DNA from: Brachyhypopomus gauderio
Taxonomy: Eukaryota > Chordata > Actinopteri > Gymnotiformes > Hypopomidae
Direction: 5' to 3'
Assembly (NCBI RefSeq): GCF_052324685.1
Contig: NC_135214.1
Span: 31,817,971-31,881,970 of the forward strand
Length of the DNA stretch: 64,000 bases
The notes below the pieces were generated by a model. It was not told where the DNA came from, ran no database searches, and saw nothing but the letters and a program-made list of their open reading frames with translations. The position numbers and the translations under genes were made by a program. Of this stretch, positions 1 through 9,375 are shown piece by piece (position 1 is the first letter of the stretch; each line of letters starts with the position of its first letter).

Positions 1-382
1 GTTGACTGCGGTCCACCACATAAATAATGTCCACTGAGGTTCTGGAGCTAGAAGCTGACCAGTTAGGTTTGGGTACAGAGAGGGAAGCACACTGTCCAGC
101 TTGTATTGTCTGCAAAATTGCACCTGTTAGATATGTTTGTAATAAAGTGTCAGTATATATACGTGGAAGGAGCTAATGGAGGCTAATGAGTGGGTATGTT
201 TTACTGAACTCTGGTCTGTTGTGAGACCAGCTCAGTTGTTTCATACTTCACTTTGAGGGACACAGCATGGAGGTATGGGGTTTGGAGATATGGTGGCATA
301 GGATATGGGGTATAGTATTTAGGGTATAGTAAATGGAGGTATAGGGTATAGTGTTAAGGCTGTGGTGTTTGGAGGTATAGGT
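1..382. repeat. Intronic minisatellite, left part
   Basis: From about 244 the sequence is an irregular tandem array of phrases such as tggaggtatagg and gtatagtgttt. The same phrases resume at 13082-13405 and 14020-14075, so this is one array split by transposon insertion. Nothing recognisable is seen in 1-243. The stretch probably lies in a prkar2a intron, because the next prkar2a exon starts at 14111 with a clean splice acceptor. Confidence 0.75.
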
Positions 383-939
383 CAGGGGTCGGCAACTGGC
401 GGACCGCGGTCCGTATCCGGACCCGAACGCAGTCCTGTCCGGACCCAATCTCATTCCTGATTAACTGGATACGGACCCAAAAAAAACATATTTATTCATT
501 TTGACGGGAGAATTAATTTTAAACCGGAGTATTTATTTCAGGGCTATTGAAAAAAACACTCCGTCACGAGTAGGGATGCAAATTATCGATTAATTCATTA
601 ATCGTTAGTTGATTGATCTTATCGATCGACTTTCGATTAATCGATAAGCGGCGTTTTTCACCTGAATTTCAGTGTTTCAATAGGGCCTTTAAAAATATCA
701 GCTAAATGGTTCACTTTGTTCAAAAAGTATTTATTATATTATGATAATTATATTGTATTATATGATATATTGCTCAAGTAATTATGCATTAGGAAATTTT
801 TATGGTATAACAAAATACATTCTTTCATTTAAAAAGGAATAAATTAAGGACTGGCTCCGTTCTTGCATTTGAAACATTAGACATTAGACAAAAAAAAAAG
901 AAGAAATTAAATAGAGAGCCAAACAGAATATTATTGAGC

Positions 940-1478
940 CTATGCTTGGACAATGTTTCTAGCGTTGTAGTGAACACATGCTGTAACACGACCGGAGAGT
1001 GCCCAAGTCTCCACAACATCATTGAGCTTGTCACCTAAATTGTCAGCGGTGTGTCTATCCGACATGTTCGTCGTAATCAGCACTGCAGATTTTAGCTGCC
1101 AGTTCTCGTCAGTGTAGTGGCACGTCACGGTAATGTAACTTTCTGTTGTTAGAGCCGTCCAACAATCTGTTGTAAGGGCTACAGCAGTAGCAGTAGCTAG
1201 CTTTGTTTTTAGCTCACTCTTCTTTATTCGTAGCGAGCTTCGAAAACGCTCGCCTTCCCAGTGTAGCTGTGATTTTAGGTTGACCAGGTGCAGTGGTGAT
1301 ATGCAGGACAGCTGCACGGTGTTCGAATGATAATTGAATGAGCTAGTGGAACTGTTGTACTTCAATACCGCATTACACAGAGAATATTTTACTTCTTTGC
1401 CTAAATTAACAATGTTGAAATTGTAGCGACTACTACTCCTCGCAGCGAATTCCCTAACAGACTTTAAGTGACACTGGG
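940..1478 (-). pseudogene. hAT transposase fragment (start of catalytic region)
   Basis: The minus-strand frame reads into the retroviral LTR at 1482, so only the part below 1481 is transposase. It contains LTTDCWTALTTESYITVTCH, a hallmark segment of ZBED/hAT transposases carrying the first catalytic Asp. The frame stops at 940. The C-terminal half, with the rest of the DDE site and the dimerisation domain, is absent. It would have joined the N-terminal piece at 12650-12794 before the retrovirus inserted. It cannot be active. Confidence 0.8.
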
Positions 1479-1481
1479 GGA

Positions 1482-2023
1482 TGTTGGGAATTTTCTTCTC
1501 CGACCCAGACGGGCCCCAACACCGCCCCGATGAACCGACTGGTTTTTGACTGAGTGGTCCAAGCAAAGTCTTGACAACAAAAGTTCTTTTAAAATGATTT
1601 ATATAGAATATAATTGAATGCAATATAATAGAAGTATACGTGGTACAAACTCTTCAGTGCACTGGTGCTAGTTGCCTAGGAATCTACCTAACCCAAGTGG
1701 ATCTCAGCAGTGTCCAAGCGAAAAGCCTCTCGTGCTGGGCGATGTCCTTTCTTTCATACTCTCTGTCCATAAGTTTCGAATTGTTAAGTTTCGATAACTC
1801 CCCAATCCTGGCTGCTCTCCATGGAAAATCACCTGCTCCTCTTCTCCCAGCCTGTGTGCCTGGTTATCTAAAAACTGCTTGCTACACATCCTGCACTGAA
1901 TAGGCCCCTTCTGTTCTCCTCAAGGCCACTGAGGCCTCCTTACTCCTGCTTTCCCACAGTCTTCCTGAAAAACACTAAATTGACACATCAAGTTATTAGC
2001 CTTTAATTTTCTTTTTTCCAACA
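1482..2023 (-). repeat. 3' LTR of the endogenous retrovirus
   Basis: Bounded by TGTTGGG and CCAACA (TG...CA ends with a short inverted repeat) and the same length as the 5' LTR. A purine-rich tract lies next to its inner edge, as expected for second-strand priming. On the minus strand a TATATAA box lies at 1599-1605. No canonical AATAAA was seen. Confidence 0.95.
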
Positions 2024-2034
2024 TTCCCCCTTTT
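2024..2034 (-). promoter_or_regulatory. Polypurine tract
   Basis: On the minus strand AAAAGGGGGAA abuts the 3' LTR directly. This is the standard position and composition of a retroviral plus-strand primer. The roughly 470 bases between it and the env stop at 2502 show no reading frame that I recognise. Confidence 0.85.
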
Positions 2035-2501
2035 AGACCAAAACATTGGTCTAACTCTAGTCTAATACTAAAATCTATCTAGCCCAGTGCACTTATTAAA
2101 AGAAAGACAATCATAAAAATCCCTAAATGTGTATACATTCATAGTGTGACTATGTCAGTTAGTACAACGTCTATGTGTTCTTTTATGTGATTGGTGGGTT
2201 CTGGATCACTCCCCAGTCGTGGGCCGAGACCTTTCAGACTATTCGGAGATGCCCCCCTTCATCTCCCACGGTCTCGTGACTTGACGTTGTCCCCGAGACC
2301 CAGGTCCCGCCTGGTGGGAGATCACCTCGACCCGTTCTATTAATGTGCCCATGTGTCATGCATATTACTTTTAAGCTAGTGAATCAGCTTTCATGTGCTG
2401 TTGGTTGTGCTCTAATGTGTGGTGCGTCTTCATTCTTCATCAGTCGCTGACGCTGCCAATACCTACAAAGCAAGCATAATTAATCAAAAACAACAAGTTT
2501 T

Positions 2502-4340
2502 TCACACAGAATCGTCTTCTTCAGATGATATGTCATCATCATCCTCCGCCATCAGTGGCATAGTGTATGGTGGTGGGTTCTTTGCGTCCCCCTTCTCAAT
2601 CGCGGCTGTGATCAACCTTTGGGTGAGAGATCTGATACATGGTATACAACAACATCCACAAATAACAACAATTGCAATAAACACTGCTACTGACATAAAC
2701 AAGGACATAATTAGTGCCTTCCATTTCCCAAACACCTTCGTGAACCACTCCTCCATGGGGTTACTGATACCTGAGGCCTCCTGCATCTCCTTAGATAAAG
2801 CCTTCAGTCCGTCCAGAGCTCTGGTCACCGACCCGTCCGGTGCGGTGTTATTGGGAATGAAGGTACAACAGTTGTCGCCAAACATGAAACATACACCCCC
2901 TTTTTCCGCCAGGAGCATATCTAGAGCCATTCTGTTTTGTACGGCCATCAGTGAGGTAGCTCTCAGTTGTTCGCTCAGCCCCTCTATTGCGTCTCTCGTT
3001 AGGTTGGTTAATCTCAGTACATTGTAATGGACAAAGTTGATCCTATCTACATTCTTGTTTGGTGTTACTGGAAACAAGGCTGATATAATTGGAATGTTCT
3101 CAAAGCCCGTAGCTATTTGATCAACTAGCTTGTATTCATTGGGAACCCCCCGAGGCACTCCTATGGAGTCAATGTATGTTGGTGACCCTATGGACAAATC
3201 AAAGGCATCACGCTTCTTTCTCCCTTGGGCGGTAGCAGGCTGCGGTGTGATTTCCCTCAGCCCTATCATTGTTATTGGTGTGATTAGTCTAACCATAGCA
3301 CAGATTCCTTTAGCTTTTCCTGGTATTAATGCCAACAGAGTGTGTCCTCCGCAGTACCACCAGATCCCTGCCCGGGCTACTCTCCCTATCCCCGGGACCT
3401 TCGTTGTGGCGTTGCACCAATCTGGTTCAATTTCTCCCACACTCATGATTGCGTCTTTCTCGGTCAAGTTAAAACATTGGTATTGCCCTGTAAGTTTCAC
3501 TGGCACGAAAGGAGCGTTACCTCCTTCCAAATTTTTGACATACGGAAAAATACTGTCCAGGTTGGAACAATTTGAGGTCGCAATACTTTTCACCTTAGTT
3601 AAATTCAACATGCACTGATATCCTACTGGATCTGTTTCAGGATTCAGTGGGGCTGGTGAGGTCATCAACGCGGGTCGGGCCGCCGCACAGGCCACACAAC
3701 CTTCTAACCCATTTTCTCTACTGTTTTGTTCTAGCCATGACAACCACAAATTCGAGCCGCTGTAACCGGTTGCTAATTCTATTAAATGCTGGGACGATAA
3801 TTTAGTGAAATCTGTGGTTAGAGTGAACTTGTCTGCTGAATCCTCCACCTCTTTTATTTTTGCCTCAGGTTTTGCTGGGCTGAGTGGCTTGGGTTTGGCT
3901 AAATAGCTGAGTTTAATTATTCCCCATATGTCACGTCCTGATTGCTCCACCCCCAGGGTGAAGTACAACGGTCTGTTATTACCCCATATCTGCGCATTCC
4001 ATTTGACAGAAAAAGTTACTGGATTTTGGGACACGTGATAATCTCGCTGAAACGACACATCGACCCACCATTTGCTCAAAGAGGTCGTGGAAGGGTTACC
4101 TTTCTTATCTCCTAATGTCGGTTTCCATCTCCCCGAGTACTTTATCACTGACCCCCAACCAGGACACCAGTCTGCACTATAGAAACTCCCCCTTCCATGA
4201 CAGCCCGCATTAACTTGATTGGTCCAACATATGTACAAATCACATCCTCTGTATGAGGCATTGGCTCCCCCGCAGTCCACTACCTCACATAAGTCAAAAG
4301 TCCAGCTCGAGGCTGTACCATCTCTATAACTCAATTCCAC
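2502..4340 (-). pseudogene. env: Endogenous retroviral env (surface and transmembrane parts)
   Basis: About 610 codons of an envelope precursor are open. The reading frame runs in from the small ORF at 4398-4736 and is separated from it by one TAA at 4398-4400. No ATG starts this part; the first usable codon at 4340 is GTG. Landmarks in order: a CVAC (CXXC-like) motif in the surface part, a furin site RKKR at about 3210-3221, a heptad region, an immunosuppressive-like segment, a CX6CC motif (CFMFGDNCC), a membrane anchor around WKALIMSLFMSVAVFIAIVV, a Cys cluster and an acidic tail. This is gamma-type Env architecture. It would normally be made from a spliced mRNA. Confidence 0.85.
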
Positions 4341-4397
4341 ACCTCCGTATGTCCGTACACACCGGTCCTTGGACTGTCCTACTGGCCTGGTTCCAGC

Positions 4398-4736
4398 TTA
4401 TCTTGGTTTTCTTACTTTAAAGTCTATTTTCTCTGGTTTGGTCGCGTTTACTAGCGGGTTAGGGCTGTGGATCTCATCGGGCCTCACCTCTTTGCAGACA
4501 GTGTGATTGTCGTCCCACCGACACAAAGTTACGTTCACGTTATTGGGTTGTTTCTGATTTCCTACACTAAATATTACCACCGCTCCTATTATCACCGCGG
4601 CTAGAAACGTTCCCCCCCATAGCCAAGTCCATGTTCTCAAAGTTAATCTCCCTACTCTAACATATTGTTGGTACTGAGCCTCATCTGGACGTCCGACACG
4701 TCCCGACAACATGTCTCTTATTTCCCACAGTTCCAT
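4398..4736 (-). CDS. Env leader / N-terminal part, ended by an in-frame stop
   Basis: A 112-codon ORF starts at an ATG one base after the pol TAG (4738-4740) and ends at TAA 4398-4400. It has a cytoplasmic-looking N-terminus, one hydrophobic segment at about residues 39-58 (LWGGTFLAAVIIGAVVIFSV) and then an extracellular-looking part with N-glycosylation sites (NVT, NHT, NAT). It is in the same frame as the env segment below 4340, with about 19 codons between. It is probably the long signal/leader region of Env, cut off by a nonsense change. A separate small membrane protein is less likely. Confidence 0.7.
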   Translation of the reverse strand: MELWEIRDMLSGRVGRPDEAQYQQYVRVGRLTLRTWTWLWGGTFLAAVIIGAVVIFSVGNQKQPNNVNVTLCRWDDNHTVCKEVRPDEIHSPNPLVNATKPEKIDFKVRKPR

Positions 4737-4737
4737 C

Positions 4738-7700
4738 CTAGGATGGAAGATGATGCACCACCACCTTGGTACCGGTTGGTTTAAGTAAAGTTTTAATGAT
4801 TGGTTTCACAGTCCTCCAGTCTAATCCGTCTAGTCCACAACCCAGCTTCGGTATGGCTAGAGTGTTAATGTTCAATGATATTAACAATGTGGCCAGGTGT
4901 TGTATGCTTGAAATCAGATCTCCTAATTCTGGCTTCTCCCTGTAGTATCTTTTGGTCACTAAATGAAATATAATGTGTGTCTGTGTGGTTTGTGTGGCAC
5001 ACTTGCCTATGGGCACCTTGGCTATACCTGTAGTGCCAAACGCTTGTCTGATCTGCAGAGCCACTCCAGCTCCCAGGTTCAAGTCCGCGCTCACACAGTG
5101 TGCTATAGCCTCACAGTCAGTCTCCAACAGGTCTCCTTCACCTTCCTCCCACCAGTCCTCGGCTGTGATGTATTCTCTGTAAAAAGCTACACTGGGGTCG
5201 GTACTCACCACTAACTCCTTCCCTGGGGCTTCTCCTGTCTCCTCCAGGTGTGTCTTGATCTCTCCTGTGGTTCTTGTTGGTTCTTTTGCTGCAACACAGT
5301 GTGAAATGTGGTACCAAGTCTTACCTTTGTCTTTCCTCACTTTCACTGAGTGCTCGTTGGCACCTTCGACCTCCCACGGGCCTGTCCACCGTGGCTCGTT
5401 CCACTTCCTCTTGTGCACCTTGATCCTTACCCAATCCCCTGGCTTCACCTTCACCTTGGGTGATTCCAGGTCTTCTTCTCCTTTTTCCTGTTGAACAGAC
5501 TTATTGATTTCACAAAGCAACTTGGTTAATTCTCTCATGTACTCTGACATCTCCTGTTCCTGGATTTCCAAAGCTGGTCCCTCGATCCTTGGTCGAGGGC
5601 ACCCTGGCATGGGTCGTCCTGTCATGAGCTGGTGTGGTGAGAGATTGTATTCTCCCGTGGGGGTCGCTCTCATGGACATCAACACTAGTGGCAGCGCCTG
5701 AACCCAGTCCATGTCTCCTGCTGCGCACACTTTGGCCAGTTTAGTCTTAATGGTCTGGTTGGCTCTTTCCACCAACCCCTGTGACTGTGGGTGGTAGACA
5801 GTGCCAAACTTGTGGGTTAGGCCCAGCTTTTGTTCTACTTCTGCCAAGTGTTTGTTATCAAAGTGGGACCCATTGTCACTCCTAATCACTTTTGGTAGGC
5901 CGTACCTGGGAATCAACTCATTTTGCAACCATTTTATGACTGATTTTGAATCTTCCTTTTTGGTGGGTATAGCTTCTACCCACTTGGTGAATCTGTCTAC
6001 CATGACCAGCAGGTACCTGTACCCCCTTACCCTGTTGTCTGGCCCCATGTCTGTGTAATCGATCACAATCTCCTCAAATGGCCCCGCGGGCACTGGGTAT
6101 CCTCCAATTCTCACCCGGTATGGTTTCTTTACATTGTATGACTGACAGATATCGCATTCGCTCACGTATTGCTTCACATGGTCTCTGAGGTATGGATGCC
6201 ACCATAAACATTCTAATTTGGTCACCATGGCCGACACTCCGGAGTGAGTAGGCCCATGTGCTTCGCATAGTATCAATTTCATCTTCTCTAAGGGCAAAAC
6301 TACCCTCCCTTCTGGACTCCTCCAGAGTCCTTTAGTGACAGTGGCTCCCCGGTCTATCCACAATTGCTTCTCATAGACCGTGGCTTGTTCTTGGATCTGT
6401 GCCAGGTGGCTCTCCGTCAACTCAGGCATGTTATGAGTTTCCAGCAACAACAAGCTCTGTGGGTTGTACCCTCCAGCAGCTTTGGCTGCTCTGTCAGCAG
6501 CTTCATTACCTCTAGAAACAAAACTGTCATTACCCTGATGTCCTCTTACCTTTATCACTGCCACTTCTTTGGGTAACATGATAGCTTCACTCAACTCATG
6601 TACTGCTCTCAAATGTTTGATTGGCTGTCCTGTGGCGTTAGTGTACCCATTATCCATCCACCTGACTAGTTCATGGTGGATGACCCCGTGCACGTATGCT
6701 GAATCTGTGTAAATGTTCACAATCTGACCTGACGCGTGTTCCAGTGCTCTAGTGAGTGCGACCATTTCTGCCAGCTGAGCTGAAGCTGGTTGTGGAACCA
6801 CTCCTGATTCCACCTCCTCCCACTCTTCCCCACATGCTTGTACCACAGCGTAAGAGGCCTTCAGTTCGTTACCTTGTCTCCAACAACTCCCATCTGAACA
6901 GAGTTCCCATGCTCCTGGTTTAGTAATTCTGACCTTGTGCAGTTCTGGTCTGAGCTGAATGTATCTTTCTGTGGCGTCAGCGCAGTCATGTGGTGTCGCA
7001 TCTTCGGCTACTTCAATGTTATCAGTCAGATTCACAAGTTTTGACGCAGTGTTGTACGTGATGTGTGGCTGTGTGAGTATGGCTTTTATCTTGTTCTGTC
7101 GTGCTCTTGACAAAGAAAAGGCTTGTGAGTTTATGAACGCCATTACTCCGTGATTGGTGCTGACTATCAGTGGGTGACACATTACCAAGTGTGCTGTCTT
7201 CTCTATCGCTGTGGTGAGTCCTGCCATGTATGTTGTGCATGGTCCTGTTCCTATCACTGGTTGATCTAATTTGGAACTGTGAAAAAATAAAATGTTCCTT
7301 CCTTCACTCTCCCCCTTCTGAAAGAGACAAGCATGAACATGGTTGTCTCTTACAGAAACGTTTAAATGAAAAGGTTGTGTGTAGTCTGGTGCTGCTAATT
7401 CAGTAGCGCTAGCAAGTGCTTGTTTCAGAGTTATGAAATCCCTCTCTGCCTCAACCGTCCAGTCAAGCTCCACCTTCCCGTTACTCAGACCTTTTGACAC
7501 TGCGAGTTTTCTGAGGCTGTGAGCTAAATCACTGTAGTTAGGTATGTAGTTGCGGCAGTAGCCTGTCAGGCCTAAAAATGACATCATTTGGGACACTGTA
7601 GTGGGCTTTGGAAATGACAGTATTGACTGTCTCTGATTTGGAGTCAGGGTGTGACCTTTGTGTGAGATGTTTCTCCCCAGAAAGGTGACCATCGGCCTGG

Positions 7701-9363
7701 CCACCTGGAGTTTTGACTTGTTCACTTTGTAACCTAATTCAGCTAACAAGGTTAGAATGGTTATGGTGTCTCTAAGGCACTTATCGGGTGAAGTACTAGC
7801 TATTAACAAATCGTCCACGAACTGTATTAGTACGGTGTTAGAGTCAATCAAATCATTGTCAGTTAATCTAGACAGATCTTTCAACAGACATTGATTGAAG
7901 ATGCCTGGTGAGTCTTTGTAGCCTTGAGGTAGCCTGTTGTATGTGTACTGTTGACCTTTAAAGGTAAACGCAAAAATGTCTTTCACATTCTCATCAATTG
8001 GTATAGAAAAGAAAGCATTAGCTAAATCTATGCATGAAAAGCTGCAGTGTTCAGTCGTTAGGTTCTGCAAAGATCGATAGGGGTCAGGTACTGGTATGTT
8101 CTCAGTTACAGTGACATCATTAATGCGCCTCAAATCATGCACCATACGATACTCATCTTTTCCAGGTTTTTTAACAGGTAGTATGGGCGTGTTCCACGGT
8201 GACGTCGTGGGTTTCAGAACTCCAACTTTGATCAAATCTGCAATGGTGTCTGTAATACCTGCCATGGCTTCTGGCTTGATTCGGTACTGTGGCTGATGAA
8301 CGACTGTTTCTCCTGGCTTTAACCTAATAGGAGCCATGTGGTGTGATGCACATCCTACATCTACCTTTGTCGTGGTCCACAAGTTGGCTGGGACCGTCTC
8401 TAGTTGTTCTTTGGCCTGGGGGTGATCCAACAGTGCTCTGCCGTGTGTGGCTGTCAGGGGCTGGTTACAGAAGTACGCCAAGTCACTGGTGTCACATGCG
8501 ACTCTCCAGTACTTACCATCCGACGTACCCTCTACCCCTGGCAGACAGGTTGGGCGAAACTGTTCCTTCATGGCAGTGGCCAGCATGGGGCCCAGCTCAC
8601 GAGGTTCGTGTCCAGCCGAGACCAACAGCGAGACATGTGGTAGTGAATCCTGCTGGTCCGGGTTTCTCCAGTACGTCATCTGTTCTCCTGTTAACACAAC
8701 TAGTGCAGCCACACCTTCAGGTCCAAAAATCATTGATTCACAATTTATATTTTGTAATTGACCTTCAATGTTATTCCACAGCTGTCCGTAAACCCCATCC
8801 TCCCCTCTGATGTAATTAAAAGTGCAGTGTGTGCTGTCTATTGGTGGGGTCATACTCTGAAGTGACAGGAACCATGGTTTCCATAAATTAAACGTGTAAA
8901 GCAAATTTTTAGCAGTTGCTTGTTCCTCAGGATGTTGTAATGTGGCCCAGTAAATGTGAGCTGGGCCGTCCGCTGCTTGTTGATTAAGTATTCTGAGGCG
9001 CTCATCGTGGTTGGTGACAGAGACAGCTAATTTACCTTCACTCGGTGTGCATTCAATAATGGCTGAAAATTGACACAACAAATCTCTACCTAACAAATTA
9101 ATTGGGCACTGTTCTGAAAACAAAAATGTGTGCTCGACCTGTGGGCCTGAGCCCACTGACACCTTCAAGGGCACAGTCAGTGGCTGCAGTGTAGTTTTTC
9201 CCAGAAATCCAGTAGTGGATAGTGACATCTTCGACAAGTAGCCTTTCCACTTCCTGTCTGTTAAGACTGACGTGGTGGCTCCCGTGTCGACTAAGAACTC
9301 CACTGGCTCCCCCTCCACCAATAGACATACAACTGGTTCACTGCATGTGGGGGAACTGGACAT
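4738..9363 (-). CDS. pol: Retroviral Pol: protease, RT, RNase H, integrase, macro domain
   Basis: A 1541-residue uninterrupted frame. Protease has LVDTGAT (Asp26). Reverse transcriptase has LPQG near residue 480 and FVDD near 514. RNase H has catalytic segments near 819 (CSDGSC), 882 (YTDSAY) and 955. Integrase has a zinc-binding HHCC around 1035-1075, DDE residues near 1101 (IDYTD), 1161 (SDNGSHF) and 1197 (GLVERANQ), and a GPWEV-type tail. After integrase, residues 1405-1541 form a macro domain like TARG1/OARD1. The ATG is four codons after the gag UGA in the same frame, so synthesis is probably by readthrough. The TAG at 4738 is one base from the env-leader ATG. Confidence 0.95.
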   Translation of the reverse strand: MSSSPTCSEPVVCLLVEGEPVEFLVDTGATTSVLTDRKWKGYLSKMSLSTTGFLGKTTLQPLTVPLKVSVGSGPQVEHTFLFSEQCPINLLGRDLLCQFSAIIECTPSEGKLAVSVTNHDERLRILNQQAADGPAHIYWATLQHPEEQATAKNLLYTFNLWKPWFLSLQSMTPPIDSTHCTFNYIRGEDGVYGQLWNNIEGQLQNINCESMIFGPEGVAALVVLTGEQMTYWRNPDQQDSLPHVSLLVSAGHEPRELGPMLATAMKEQFRPTCLPGVEGTSDGKYWRVACDTSDLAYFCNQPLTATHGRALLDHPQAKEQLETVPANLWTTTKVDVGCASHHMAPIRLKPGETVVHQPQYRIKPEAMAGITDTIADLIKVGVLKPTTSPWNTPILPVKKPGKDEYRMVHDLRRINDVTVTENIPVPDPYRSLQNLTTEHCSFSCIDLANAFFSIPIDENVKDIFAFTFKGQQYTYNRLPQGYKDSPGIFNQCLLKDLSRLTDNDLIDSNTVLIQFVDDLLIASTSPDKCLRDTITILTLLAELGYKVNKSKLQVARPMVTFLGRNISHKGHTLTPNQRQSILSFPKPTTVSQMMSFLGLTGYCRNYIPNYSDLAHSLRKLAVSKGLSNGKVELDWTVEAERDFITLKQALASATELAAPDYTQPFHLNVSVRDNHVHACLFQKGESEGRNILFFHSSKLDQPVIGTGPCTTYMAGLTTAIEKTAHLVMCHPLIVSTNHGVMAFINSQAFSLSRARQNKIKAILTQPHITYNTASKLVNLTDNIEVAEDATPHDCADATERYIQLRPELHKVRITKPGAWELCSDGSCWRQGNELKASYAVVQACGEEWEEVESGVVPQPASAQLAEMVALTRALEHASGQIVNIYTDSAYVHGVIHHELVRWMDNGYTNATGQPIKHLRAVHELSEAIMLPKEVAVIKVRGHQGNDSFVSRGNEAADRAAKAAGGYNPQSLLLLETHNMPELTESHLAQIQEQATVYEKQLWIDRGATVTKGLWRSPEGRVVLPLEKMKLILCEAHGPTHSGVSAMVTKLECLWWHPYLRDHVKQYVSECDICQSYNVKKPYRVRIGGYPVPAGPFEEIVIDYTDMGPDNRVRGYRYLLVMVDRFTKWVEAIPTKKEDSKSVIKWLQNELIPRYGLPKVIRSDNGSHFDNKHLAEVEQKLGLTHKFGTVYHPQSQGLVERANQTIKTKLAKVCAAGDMDWVQALPLVLMSMRATPTGEYNLSPHQLMTGRPMPGCPRPRIEGPALEIQEQEMSEYMRELTKLLCEINKSVQQEKGEEDLESPKVKVKPGDWVRIKVHKRKWNEPRWTGPWEVEGANEHSVKVRKDKGKTWYHISHCVAAKEPTRTTGEIKTHLEETGEAPGKELVVSTDPSVAFYREYITAEDWWEEGEGDLLETDCEAIAHCVSADLNLGAGVALQIRQAFGTTGIAKVPIGKCATQTTQTHIIFHLVTKRYYREKPELGDLISSIQHLATLLISLNINTLAIPKLGCGLDGLDWRTVKPIIKTLLKPTGTKVVVHHLPS
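4741..5160 (-). other. TARG1-like macro domain at the Pol C-terminus
   Basis: Residues about 1405-1541 of Pol. Visible motifs are GDLL at 1410, AHCVSADLNLGAG (ADP-ribose-binding loop), LVTK with Lys1471, and IPKLGCGLDGLDW with Asp1512. In human TARG1 the catalytic residues are Lys84 and Asp125, 41 residues apart; the spacing here is also 41. TARG1 releases ADP-ribose from glutamate and related ester linkages, so both catalytic positions are kept. A domain that reverses ADP-ribosylation could counter host PARP responses, but that role is inference. It probably remains with integrase or is cut off by the protease; no cleavage site can be read. Confidence 0.88.
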
Positions 9364-9372
9364 CGGGCAGCT

Positions 9373-9375
9373 TCA
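9373..9375 (-). promoter_or_regulatory. Gag UGA stop in frame with pol (readthrough site)
   Basis: The codons are CAA TGA AGC. After the UGA there are three sense codons and then the pol ATG at 9363, all in one frame, and the frame stays open for more than 1500 codons. Gamma- and epsilonretroviruses make Gag-Pol by suppressing a single in-frame stop, so the same is inferred here. I did not work out a downstream pseudoknot. Confidence 0.7.

Noticed and set aside
1640-1903. 87-codon ORF within the LTR, identical in both LTRs
   Set aside because: It lies in U3 on the opposite strand to the provirus, has no family resemblance, and its identity only reflects LTR identity.
3130-3618. 162-codon plus-strand ORF across env
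   Set aside because: It is the complement of the env coding frame with no recognisable protein.
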